Source: Pelolinea sp. (GTDB taxonomy: Bacteria; Chloroflexota; Anaerolineae; Anaerolineales; Anaerolineaceae). Taken from it: a stretch of 64,000 nt of DNA. The stretch covers positions 1 through 64,000 of the forward strand of contig JAUYCC010000026.1 of assembly GCA_030692365.1 (NCBI GenBank), in the 5' to 3' direction. The notes beneath the pieces are model-generated. The model saw only the letters and a list, made by a program, of their open reading frames with translations. It was not told the origin of the DNA and made no database searches. Of the stretch, positions 1 to 7,783 are shown piece by piece (position 1 is the first letter of the stretch; every line of letters starts with the position of its first letter). The translations under genes and the position numbers were made by a program.

Positions 1-4
1 ATCT

Positions 5-40
5 GTGGAGACTCGGCATGCCGAGTCTCCACATTTTTTT
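5..40 (+). terminator. Rho-independent terminator: perfect 28-bp palindrome followed by T-tract
   Basis: gtggagactcggcatgccgagtctccac (5-32) is fully self-complementary and is followed by attttttt. Confidence 0.8.
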
Positions 41-257
41 ATTGACTGGTTAAAATTACCATCTTGGAATAAATTACCCACATCAAGGGTAGAATCCTAC
101 CACAAGCGAGGACCTCGGCGGAATCGGATATCAGGCGGCGCTTCAACAAGCCCAGTGGCAGCTCGCAAAAAAATAGGTAGTTTCGAAGCATCCCATACTA
201 AGCTCTGGATAATAAAGCTTCAAAACTACCTATGCAACCATAAATTTTGAATATTTC

Positions 258-1109
258 CTAATATTCTGTCGTGTGCACGGCGATGCCCAGCGTTCCCGGG
301 CCGGTGTGTGTGCCGATGGCCGGACTGAGTTCATAAATCTCAATTTCAGCCAGGTCCATGCGTTTTTCCAGTTCTGCCTTGATCGCTTGCGCACCTTCCA
401 TGGCGTTGGCCTGCATGATACCTACTCTCGCCTTTTTGCCACCCGCTTTTTCCACGGCAAGGTCAATCAGGCGGCTGACGGCTTTCTTCTTCGTACGCAC
501 TTTTTCAAGCGCTTCGACCTTGCCTTCAGGGCTCAGATATAGGATGGGTTTGAGGTCTAAAGCGGAACCCAGGAAAGCTGACGCGCCGCCGATGCGGCCG
601 CCCTTATGCAGGTATTTCAGGGTATCCACCACAAAATAAACACCCATCGAATCAAATACGCGATTCCCCATTTTTACGACATCATCCACCGAACCGCCCT
701 TTTCGGTTGCGGCTGCCATGGCTTTAACCATTAATGCCAAACCTGCAGCGGTAACTTTGGAATCCACCACCTCAAGTGGAACCTGGTTAAATTCCTTCTT
801 CGCCAATAATGCCGAATCCACTGTGCCGCTGATGCCTGAAGAGATCAAAACTGCCACCAACGCGTCTGCACCGTTGGCCGCTTCCTTGAAAGCGGTCAGG
901 AAATCACCGCTGGAAGGCTGTGAGGTGGTCGGGATGGTATTCGATTCTTCAAGCCGCTGGTAATACGCCTGGGCGGTAATATCCACATTATCCCTGAATG
1001 TGTCATTATCCCAGTTAAGCTTTAACGGAACCACTTTAATGCCGTGTTTCGCTACAAAATCGATTGGAAGATAAGCTGTGCTGTCGGTTACCAATTTGAT
1101 TTTCGTCAT
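258..1109 (-). CDS. DegV family protein (fatty-acid-binding fold)
   Basis: MTKIKLVTDSTAYLP start, TSQPSSGDFLTAF, LISSGISGTVDSA and KGGRIGG motifs; ORF track start at 1169 looks over-extended, ATG at 1109 preferred. Confidence 0.85.
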   Translation of the reverse strand: MTKIKLVTDSTAYLPIDFVAKHGIKVVPLKLNWDNDTFRDNVDITAQAYYQRLEESNTIPTTSQPSSGDFLTAFKEAANGADALVAVLISSGISGTVDSALLAKKEFNQVPLEVVDSKVTAAGLALMVKAMAAATEKGGSVDDVVKMGNRVFDSMGVYFVVDTLKYLHKGGRIGGASAFLGSALDLKPILYLSPEGKVEALEKVRTKKKAVSRLIDLAVEKAGGKKARVGIMQANAMEGAQAIKAELEKRMDLAEIEIYELSPAIGTHTGPGTLGIAVHTTEY

Positions 1110-1279
1110 GATTAAACAATCCTTTTTATTTCGATCAAGTTTAATTATCTTAATATTTAACCACCACAAACGCTAATAGTTACTGTAAATAATTGTAACC
1201 AATTAATCCTAACAATAATTAATTAAAGTTAATTCTGGTGACCTTTTGATTATTTTTCAATTTAATAAATTTTTCTATA

Positions 1280-1307
1280 TTGACAAACCAAAGATATCCT
1301 CTATAAT
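1280..1307 (+). promoter_or_regulatory. Sigma70-type promoter for the Ubl operon (TTGACA-N16-TATAAT)
   Basis: TTGACA 1280-1285, TATAAT 1302-1307, upstream of ATG 1349. Confidence 0.75.
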
Positions 1308-1336
1308 ATGGTATAGTGGTCTGACCAACATACCAT
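1308..1336. promoter_or_regulatory. Nested palindromic operator, GntR/FadR-type: ATGGTAT-ag-TGGTCtGACCA-ac-ATACCAT
   Basis: Two inverted repeats sharing one centre (1322); inner TGGTC-N-GACCA matches the FadR-subfamily GntR operator core; lies between -10 and the start codon. Confidence 0.75.
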
Positions 1337-1348
1337 TATGAGGTAATT

Positions 1349-3043
1349 ATGGACGAGATCTCACGCAAGTCATTATCCGAAATCGTTGCCGGCAAACTGG
1401 CCGCCCAGGTTCTGGACGGCACCTACAAACCCGGCTACCAGCTACCCGCCGAACGCGACCTGATCAAACAGTTCGGCATCAGCCGCTCAACTCTGCGTGA
1501 GGCATTAAAGGCGCTTGAAGAAAGCAACCTTATCGAATCTCGCCACGGTGTTGGTTGGTTCGCCTCAAAACTGGATGAGAACAACCTCGCGGCAGCCCAT
1601 ATCATCGCCCAGGCGGCGGAATCGTCCATCCCCGCCATCCGCTTGGCGCCCGGCGATTCACCCGAAGGGCCACGCCGCTTACCGGTTAACCCCGAAAAAC
1701 CGATCATTATTCCCAACCTGAAAAAAGACCGGCTGGGCACCTTTCAGTTCATATCCTGGTGGGAACGCGAAAAGGTTGAGAACGCTAAGATCATGGTGGT
1801 CGGCGCAGGCGCGCTGGGCAATGAAGTGATTAAAAACCTGGTGCTGATGGGCATCGGCAATATTTTTATCGTGGATTTTGACGAGATTGAACTCGCCAAC
1901 CTTTCGCGCTCAGTGCTTTTCCGTGAATCTGATACCGGACGCAAAAAAGCCGAGGTGGCTGCAGCGCGCGCCAAGGAGATCAACCCCAATATACACGTCC
2001 AGTATTTTCACGGCGACGTGACCGCCGCCCTCGGGCTAGGTATCTTTCGCCGTATGGATGTAATCATTGGCTGCCTGGATAACCGCGAGGCGCGCCTGGC
2101 GGTCAACCGCTTCGCTTATTGGATCAACAAACCCTGGGTGGACGGCGCCATTCAAGAATTCCTCGGCCTGGCGCGCGTGTTTGTACCTGGCGAGGGCGCC
2201 TGTTTTGAATGCAGTCTTACCGAACAAGCCCGCCGCGACCTGGCGATCCGCTATTCCTGCCCTCTGCTAGCGCGCGAGAACGTGCTGCTGGGCAAGGTGC
2301 CTACCACCCCTACCATCGCCTCCATCATCGGCGGCATTCAGGCGCAGGAAGCGCTGAAGCTTATCCACAACAAACCGGTCAAACCCGGCAGCGTTATGCA
2401 CTTCAACGGCATGACTAACGAAATGCACGTAACTGCCTACACGCCGGTTGAGGATTGTGAAAGCCACTGGACCTACGGCGAAATTACCGAGCTGCCCCTA
2501 CGCGCCGACACCACCACGCTGCAGGATATGCTGCGCATCGCACATCGCGAGCTTGGACAAGAAGCTGTGTTGGAACTGGACCAGGAACTGGTGCTGGCAC
2601 TCACCTGCCCCATTTGCGGCACGCGAGAAGAAGTACTGCAGCCCATTTCCTCCGTTGGTTTCAACCGCGCCCACTGCCCGACCTGCGGCATCCTGCGCGA
2701 GACTGAACTTTCGCATGCTATTCACGGTGATGAAAACTTCCTGACGCGAACTATGGCCAGCGTGGGCGTTCCGGCGCTGCATATCATAAGGGCTTACAAC
2801 GCGCAGGAGTACCGCTTCTATGAACTGACCGGCGACCTGCCCGACACGCTGCATTTCAGCCATTTTGAACTGCCAGCATACGAAAAACCGCTCAAACTCA
2901 GCGGTCGTATCAAGCTGAAAGAAAAAGTAACCGTGAAAGTGCGGCCGAAGATCAAGCTCCACACCCCAAAGCTTACAACCGCTGGTAATCCGGAGGAGCC
3001 CGCAGAGAAAATCAAGATTAAGGTCAAGAGGGATGGGCTTTAA
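1349..3043 (+). CDS. GntR-type winged-HTH fused to ubiquitin-activating E1-like (ThiF/UBA fold) enzyme
   Basis: N-term GYQLPAERDLIKQFGISRSTLREALKALEESNLIESRHGVGWF (GntR); VVGAGALGNEVIKNLVLMGIGNIFIVDFDEIELANLSR nucleotide-binding fold; CFEC...CPIC/CPTC zinc ligands; candidate thioester Cys304 (YSC, codon 2258-2260); lysine-rich C-tail. Confidence 0.85.
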   Translation: MDEISRKSLSEIVAGKLAAQVLDGTYKPGYQLPAERDLIKQFGISRSTLREALKALEESNLIESRHGVGWFASKLDENNLAAAHIIAQAAESSIPAIRLAPGDSPEGPRRLPVNPEKPIIIPNLKKDRLGTFQFISWWEREKVENAKIMVVGAGALGNEVIKNLVLMGIGNIFIVDFDEIELANLSRSVLFRESDTGRKKAEVAAARAKEINPNIHVQYFHGDVTAALGLGIFRRMDVIIGCLDNREARLAVNRFAYWINKPWVDGAIQEFLGLARVFVPGEGACFECSLTEQARRDLAIRYSCPLLARENVLLGKVPTTPTIASIIGGIQAQEALKLIHNKPVKPGSVMHFNGMTNEMHVTAYTPVEDCESHWTYGEITELPLRADTTTLQDMLRIAHRELGQEAVLELDQELVLALTCPICGTREEVLQPISSVGFNRAHCPTCGILRETELSHAIHGDENFLTRTMASVGVPALHIIRAYNAQEYRFYELTGDLPDTLHFSHFELPAYEKPLKLSGRIKLKEKVTVKVRPKIKLHTPKLTTAGNPEEPAEKIKIKVKRDGL

Positions 3044-3912
3044 TGAAACTGATTAACGGTCTAATAAAATGGATCATCGTGTTGGCGCTGGCGTTATCCA
3101 CCGGATTATTGGTAATCATTTTTTTGTCATCCAAACCTGAGCTCGGCACTTATCTGTTGCGCCTCATCCTGTTGGCTGCGGTCGGGTTCATCGGCGGTCT
3201 GGCTTCCAGAGTTTTTTTTGGAGGATTATCGGCTGTTGTGACCATTTTTATAACCATGCTTGCTAACCTGCTGGCTGTACTGGCGATCGACCATTTCTAC
3301 GCTACTGCTTATCAATTCCAATTTTTGGGCAATGATTTTCGTCTCCAGGCTCCAACAGTCACCGACGGAAGCCAGTTTTTATTAATGACCCTGGTATCTC
3401 TGCTGCCGCTGTTGCTCTTCAGGAAAACGACTAAGACGAACGCCAGCCTGCGTAAAGCACCCAAGCCTAAAAAAACTCGCAAGTTCTTTTCTCAAACCAT
3501 TCAGCCGGTTCTGACCAAGGCAGACCCCCGAAATTGGAAGCTTTGGAAAAAACCTAAACCTATGGCTGTAAAACACACACCGGTAAAAACAACCAGGGTT
3601 GAAAAACCGGTTCTGTCTGTTGCGCGCCCAAGCGCTTCAATCACCGCAAGCCAGCCGGTGACCATCCGGAAAAGCGCGGCTGTTAAGCCTGCTGTGAAAA
3701 AGCTTAAGCTGCCCGGCAAACTTTTTAAGGGCAGCCAGGCGGATGTCAAGCTGGTGGGTGAAGAAGAACATGTTTGCCCCTATTGCCTGGAAGAAGTGGT
3801 GAAAGGTGATAGCCGCGGCGTAACGGTCTGCCCTGAATGCGGAACCTGGCACCACCAGGATTGCTGGAGTCTAACCGGTTCATGCGGTGTCGCCCACCGC
3901 AATGAACTTTGA
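3043..3912 (+). CDS. Multi-TM membrane protein with C-terminal RING-like treble-clef zinc finger (candidate E3)
   Basis: About 4 hydrophobic helices, Lys/Pro-rich linker, then CPYC-x14-CPECGTWHHQDCWSLTGSC; TAATG overlap with the E1 gene. Confidence 0.75.
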   Translation: MKLINGLIKWIIVLALALSTGLLVIIFLSSKPELGTYLLRLILLAAVGFIGGLASRVFFGGLSAVVTIFITMLANLLAVLAIDHFYATAYQFQFLGNDFRLQAPTVTDGSQFLLMTLVSLLPLLLFRKTTKTNASLRKAPKPKKTRKFFSQTIQPVLTKADPRNWKLWKKPKPMAVKHTPVKTTRVEKPVLSVARPSASITASQPVTIRKSAAVKPAVKKLKLPGKLFKGSQADVKLVGEEEHVCPYCLEEVVKGDSRGVTVCPECGTWHHQDCWSLTGSCGVAHRNEL

Positions 3913-3944
3913 AATTATCTTTAATATTTGGAGGAGTAGAGTAG

Positions 3945-4793
3945 ATGGCTGACATCGCAACCACAATCGTTTTACCCAATGGAGGCGCCCGCCGGGCGGA
4001 TATGCCAAATGATATTCCGATCCGCGACCTGCTGGAAGAGTTGACCTCCCTTCTGGAACTGCCCACCGTGGGTCCGGACGGCCGCCCGATGGGTTATCGC
4101 GTGGACAGCAAGGCACTTGGGCGCGAACTGCGCGAAGATGAAACCCTGGCCAGTGCGGGCATTCCTTCTGATGACCGCCTGATGATAACCACCGACATCA
4201 CTGCCGGTGCCATTTCGCTTGATTCCAACCCGCGCACGCGCCGCCTGCGCAAGGATTATGAGTTGATCCAGGAGTTAAATGCCCGCAGCGACCTGATCCA
4301 GGTGCAGGCCAAACAAGAAAAAGCTGGTATGCCACCTGAAAGATACATCATTACCTATAAATGCAAGGGTATTATCGGCATTGATGGTAAGGGCAACCCT
4401 AAAATCAGCGAGAAACACCAGGTGGAGATCTATCTTCACAGCCAGTATCCCCAGCGCTGGCCGGGGATGAAATGGCTGACGCCCATCTGGCATCCTAATA
4501 TTAATCACGCCAACGGCAGCGTGTGCATTGATGCCGCCTGGTGGTCTGCCAGCCGCTCGCTGGATCGGTTGGTGATCATGCTGGGCGAGATGGTGCAGTT
4601 CAAGAATTTCCACGACGACCCCACCAAAGCGCCCTACCCTTGGGATATGGAAGCCGCAACATGGTGCCGCAAATTCCGAAAAACCCATCCCAGATATTTT
4701 CCGCTGGATACACGTGAACTTCTGCGCCCCGAACGGGTCAAAATCAGCAAACCCAAGGTGCAGTCGGTCAAACCCAAAATTAAGCTCAAATAA
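3945..4793 (+). CDS. Ubiquitin-like domain fused to E2 (UBC-fold) conjugating enzyme
   Basis: N-term 88 aa align without gaps to the next ORF (Ubl); C-term PIWHPNINHANGSVCIDAAWWSASRSLDRLVIMLGEM = E2 HPN...Cys motif (Cys194, codon 4524-4526). Confidence 0.87.
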   Translation: MADIATTIVLPNGGARRADMPNDIPIRDLLEELTSLLELPTVGPDGRPMGYRVDSKALGRELREDETLASAGIPSDDRLMITTDITAGAISLDSNPRTRRLRKDYELIQELNARSDLIQVQAKQEKAGMPPERYIITYKCKGIIGIDGKGNPKISEKHQVEIYLHSQYPQRWPGMKWLTPIWHPNINHANGSVCIDAAWWSASRSLDRLVIMLGEMVQFKNFHDDPTKAPYPWDMEAATWCRKFRKTHPRYFPLDTRELLRPERVKISKPKVQSVKPKIKLK

Positions 4794-4811
4794 GAAGAAA
4801 GGAGAACAACA

Positions 4812-5078
4812 ATGTCTGATAAATCTGTAACCTTGGTACTGCCTTCCGGAGGAACCCGCAGCGCAGAAGTTCCCGATGATGTACCCGTGAAGGAACTGGT
4901 GCCCGAACTGGCTACCACCCTGGAACTGCCCACCGTAGGCCCTGACGGCCGACCGGTGAGTTACCGGCTGGATAGCAAGGCGCTTGGCCGCGAACTGAAA
5001 GATGACGAAACGCTTGCAGGCGCAGCAGTGCCCGACGACGACCGCCTGATGATCACAGCTGACATCACCGCCGGATAG
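4812..5078 (+). CDS. Stand-alone ubiquitin-like protein (YukD/beta-grasp-like), C-terminus ...DITAG
   Basis: 88 aa; 58/88 identical (hand count) to the N-terminus of the adjacent E2; ends exactly at Gly. Confidence 0.8.
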   Translation: MSDKSVTLVLPSGGTRSAEVPDDVPVKELVPELATTLELPTVGPDGRPVSYRLDSKALGRELKDDETLAGAAVPDDDRLMITADITAG

Positions 5079-5108
5079 TCCTTATCATTGTAAAACGGAG
5101 CAGCCGCC

Positions 5109-5780
5109 TTGAACATCACTCCGCGTGTGAAGCTTGCGACCCAGAAAAAATTTCTGCCGCACCTCACACGCATCCCCCTGCACAGGGCGATGCGCTGGGT
5201 GCCAAAGGATGAGGATATGAACAGCGTTGAACCGCCCCTGGATATTTTTTTGACTCAAAACGCCTTTGTGCGCATGTGCGCGCACGCAGGCAGCGACCTC
5301 GACAACGAGGTCGGTGGGTGGATGGCCGGTAAATACTGCCGTGACTCCCTAGACGGTACGCCATTTATCGTGATCGATACTATCCTGCCTGCCATCCATA
5401 CTGAACAGGGCGCGGCACACCTCACCTTTACCGGTGACACTCAAATCGCGCTGCACAGCCATCTGGAAGAACATTTTCCGGACAAGGTCTTTCTGGGCTG
5501 GTACCACACACATCCGCGCATGGGGGTGTTCTTTTCCCATTGGGACACCTGGCTGCACCAAAACTTTTTTCCTGAAGCGTGGCAGGTTGCGCTGGTGATA
5601 GAGCCGCACCGCTCGGTGGGCGGGTTTTTCATCCGTCAGGCGGACGGCAGCCTGGACCAGCACGCATACTTTGGCTTCTATGAGCTGACCAAAAGTAGCC
5701 AGAGAAGCGTGGTCTTTTGGCGGAACCTGCAACCTGCCCCGCAATTCAATGACGAGACTGAGGAGGTCTTATCTAAATGA
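5109..5780 (+). CDS. JAMM/MPN+ (JAB1) metalloprotease, candidate deconjugase
   Basis: NEVGGWMAGKY upstream Glu and WYHTHPRMGVFFSHWD = H-x-HP-x6-S-x2-D JAMM motif (H133/H135/S143/D146); TTG start. Confidence 0.87.
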   Translation: MNITPRVKLATQKKFLPHLTRIPLHRAMRWVPKDEDMNSVEPPLDIFLTQNAFVRMCAHAGSDLDNEVGGWMAGKYCRDSLDGTPFIVIDTILPAIHTEQGAAHLTFTGDTQIALHSHLEEHFPDKVFLGWYHTHPRMGVFFSHWDTWLHQNFFPEAWQVALVIEPHRSVGGFFIRQADGSLDQHAYFGFYELTKSSQRSVVFWRNLQPAPQFNDETEEVLSK

Positions 5781-6634
5781 GTCGTTTAATGCGTTTTTAT
5801 ACCTACGGGCTGCTCGGAGCTATCGGCGGGCTGATCGGATGGCAGATCAGCAACATCCTCGGGCTGTCCTTTACGGATAATCTATTCCTGAGCGAGGTAA
5901 CCATCGGCGCCCTGCTGGGCGGTGTGATTGGCCTCTTCATCGGTTTCGGTGAAGGTTTCGCCGCGCAGAACTTTCTATTTGGGCTGCGCAAAGCCCTGCT
6001 CAGCGCCCTGTTGGGCGCACTGGGCGGCGCCATCGCTCTGCCCATTGCTGAAGGCGTGTTTCTGTCCATTGGCGGCCCGGCATGGAGCCGGCCGATCGGT
6101 TGGGCAATATTTGGCCTGCTGACCGGGCTGTCAGCCGGTTTCACCGGCGGCGCGCAGCTCTGGAAAGGTGGGCTGGGCGGCCTGATCGGCGGAGCGTTGG
6201 GCGGCACCCTGCTGGAAGGTTCGCGGCAGATGTTCTCTGACCCTCTGATGGGAAAAGCCGCTGGCCTGATGCTCTTGGGTTTGGCTGTGGGTGTTTTCAT
6301 CGCGCTAATCGTGTTCATGCTCTCGCGTGCCTGGCTGGAAGTGGTCGGCGGCAAGATGAAAGGCATGGAATTCATTCTGGATAAATTCCTGGCCAAAGGC
6401 GGTCCTTCCGCGGCCATCGGCAGCAGCCCGTTGAAATCGGATATTGTTATTGCAGACCCGGACATCGCGCCGCAACATGCCATCCTGACCGGTGAAGGGA
6501 CTTACTTCACGCTCAAAGACATCAGCATGACCGGCACCTATCTGGATGGGAAGAAGATTGAAATTTCCCGCCTGCGCGCCAACCAGCGCATCCGCATGGG
6601 CAAATCTGAAATGGTCTATCACGAAAAGAGGTAA
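5777..6634 (+). CDS. Gly-rich multi-TM protein with C-terminal FHA domain
   Basis: GxxxG-rich hydrophobic N-terminal region; SDIVIADPDIAPQHAILTGEGTYFTLKDISMTGTYLDGKKI FHA-like; ATGA overlap with the JAMM gene. Confidence 0.75.
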   Translation: MSRLMRFYTYGLLGAIGGLIGWQISNILGLSFTDNLFLSEVTIGALLGGVIGLFIGFGEGFAAQNFLFGLRKALLSALLGALGGAIALPIAEGVFLSIGGPAWSRPIGWAIFGLLTGLSAGFTGGAQLWKGGLGGLIGGALGGTLLEGSRQMFSDPLMGKAAGLMLLGLAVGVFIALIVFMLSRAWLEVVGGKMKGMEFILDKFLAKGGPSAAIGSSPLKSDIVIADPDIAPQHAILTGEGTYFTLKDISMTGTYLDGKKIEISRLRANQRIRMGKSEMVYHEKR

Positions 6635-6636
6635 TC

Positions 6637-7758
6637 ATGAAGAAATCATTGCGATCATTTCTTGTCCTGCCACTGTTGGCGGCTCTGCTCCTGCTGCCTG
6701 CCTGCCAGACGGCACCCAAGGTTGAATCCACCGGCGAGTACGTCCTGCAGATTACGCAGATCGACACCACCCAATTTCCGCTGGTGAATGTTTATATCTC
6801 GGTGCGGGACGCGGCAGGCGAACCGCAAATGATCAACACCGGCAAGCTACAACTGCTGGAAAACGGCCAGCCGGTAAGCAACCAGAGCATCCAGGGCGAG
6901 GGCGAAGTAGGCCCACTGACCACAATGCTGCTGATTGACAACTCCGGCAGCATGAATTTTGTGGGTAAGCTCGAAAGCGCCAAAGCGGTAGCCAAAGAGT
7001 ACCTGGACCAGATGCGCCCCGACGACCAGGCGGGCGTGATTGCCTTTAATACCAAAGTAAGCGTGATGCAGGACGTCACCGCTGACCGCGAAGCGCTGGT
7101 GAAAGCCATCGACAGCATTACGGCGCGAGATGACACCGCGGTTTACGACGCGCTTTCCACCGCCATCGGCATTCTCAATCCGTTACCCGGCCGCAAGGCG
7201 ATCATCGTCCTGACAGATGGCATGGATAACTCCAGCAAGGCCACACCAGAGGAAGCGCTGGGCAGCATCGGTTTTGGCGGCCTGTCTATCTCTACCGTCG
7301 GTTTCGGGCAAATGCCCGAGGGTGAAGAGCAAACTGATAAATATAAGGGCATCGACGAAGCCACCCTGCGCATGATTGCTAAAAGCACCGGCGGGCAGTA
7401 TGGCTACACCGAGGACAAAGCCCAGCTTTCTGCGTTATATGACCAGATGCGACGCGCTTTACAAAGTGAAGCGGTGATCAGTTACATCACCCCGCTTTCC
7501 CTGCGAGACGGCGTACAGCGCGCGCTGACTGTGACGCTTTCCGACCGGTTTATTGGTGTGGGCGGCGAATCGCAAACCAGCTTCAATCCCGGCGGCCTAG
7601 TGCCCGAAGTGGCGCAGCCGGCATCATGGATTACCTTTGGAATAATCCTTACAGTCTTGGTCCTGCTGCTGTTCATTCCGGTTGTAGTTATCGCTTTTAC
7701 AAATAAAGAACCGAAGAAAAAGAAGAAGAATAAAATTAAAATTACACTTAAAGATTAA
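6637..7758 (+). CDS. VWA-domain lipoprotein with C-terminal TM helix and basic cytoplasmic tail
   Basis: LLLLPAC lipobox; LLIDNSGSM MIDAS; IIVLTDGMDN; C-terminal TM then KKKKKNKIKITLKD. Confidence 0.85.
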   Translation: MKKSLRSFLVLPLLAALLLLPACQTAPKVESTGEYVLQITQIDTTQFPLVNVYISVRDAAGEPQMINTGKLQLLENGQPVSNQSIQGEGEVGPLTTMLLIDNSGSMNFVGKLESAKAVAKEYLDQMRPDDQAGVIAFNTKVSVMQDVTADREALVKAIDSITARDDTAVYDALSTAIGILNPLPGRKAIIVLTDGMDNSSKATPEEALGSIGFGGLSISTVGFGQMPEGEEQTDKYKGIDEATLRMIAKSTGGQYGYTEDKAQLSALYDQMRRALQSEAVISYITPLSLRDGVQRALTVTLSDRFIGVGGESQTSFNPGGLVPEVAQPASWITFGIILTVLVLLLFIPVVVIAFTNKEPKKKKKNKIKITLKD

Positions 7759-7783
7759 ATAATTCCTAACCTCCTACTCCCCA

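Noticed and set aside
5-250. 81-aa plus-strand ORF at the window start
   Set aside because: It begins inside a terminator palindrome, has low-complexity composition and covers hairpins; no protein-like pattern.
1349-3043. Reading the E1 as a housekeeping MoeB/ThiF sulfurtransferase-pathway enzyme
   Set aside because: Neighbours are E2, RING, JAMM and Ubl genes rather than molybdopterin or thiamin genes, and the protein carries a GntR domain.
5803-6483. 226-aa minus-strand ORF opposite the FHA gene
   Set aside because: Pro/Ser/Arg-rich shadow of the Gly/Ala-rich sense frame; the sense ORF has a clear FHA domain and operon context.
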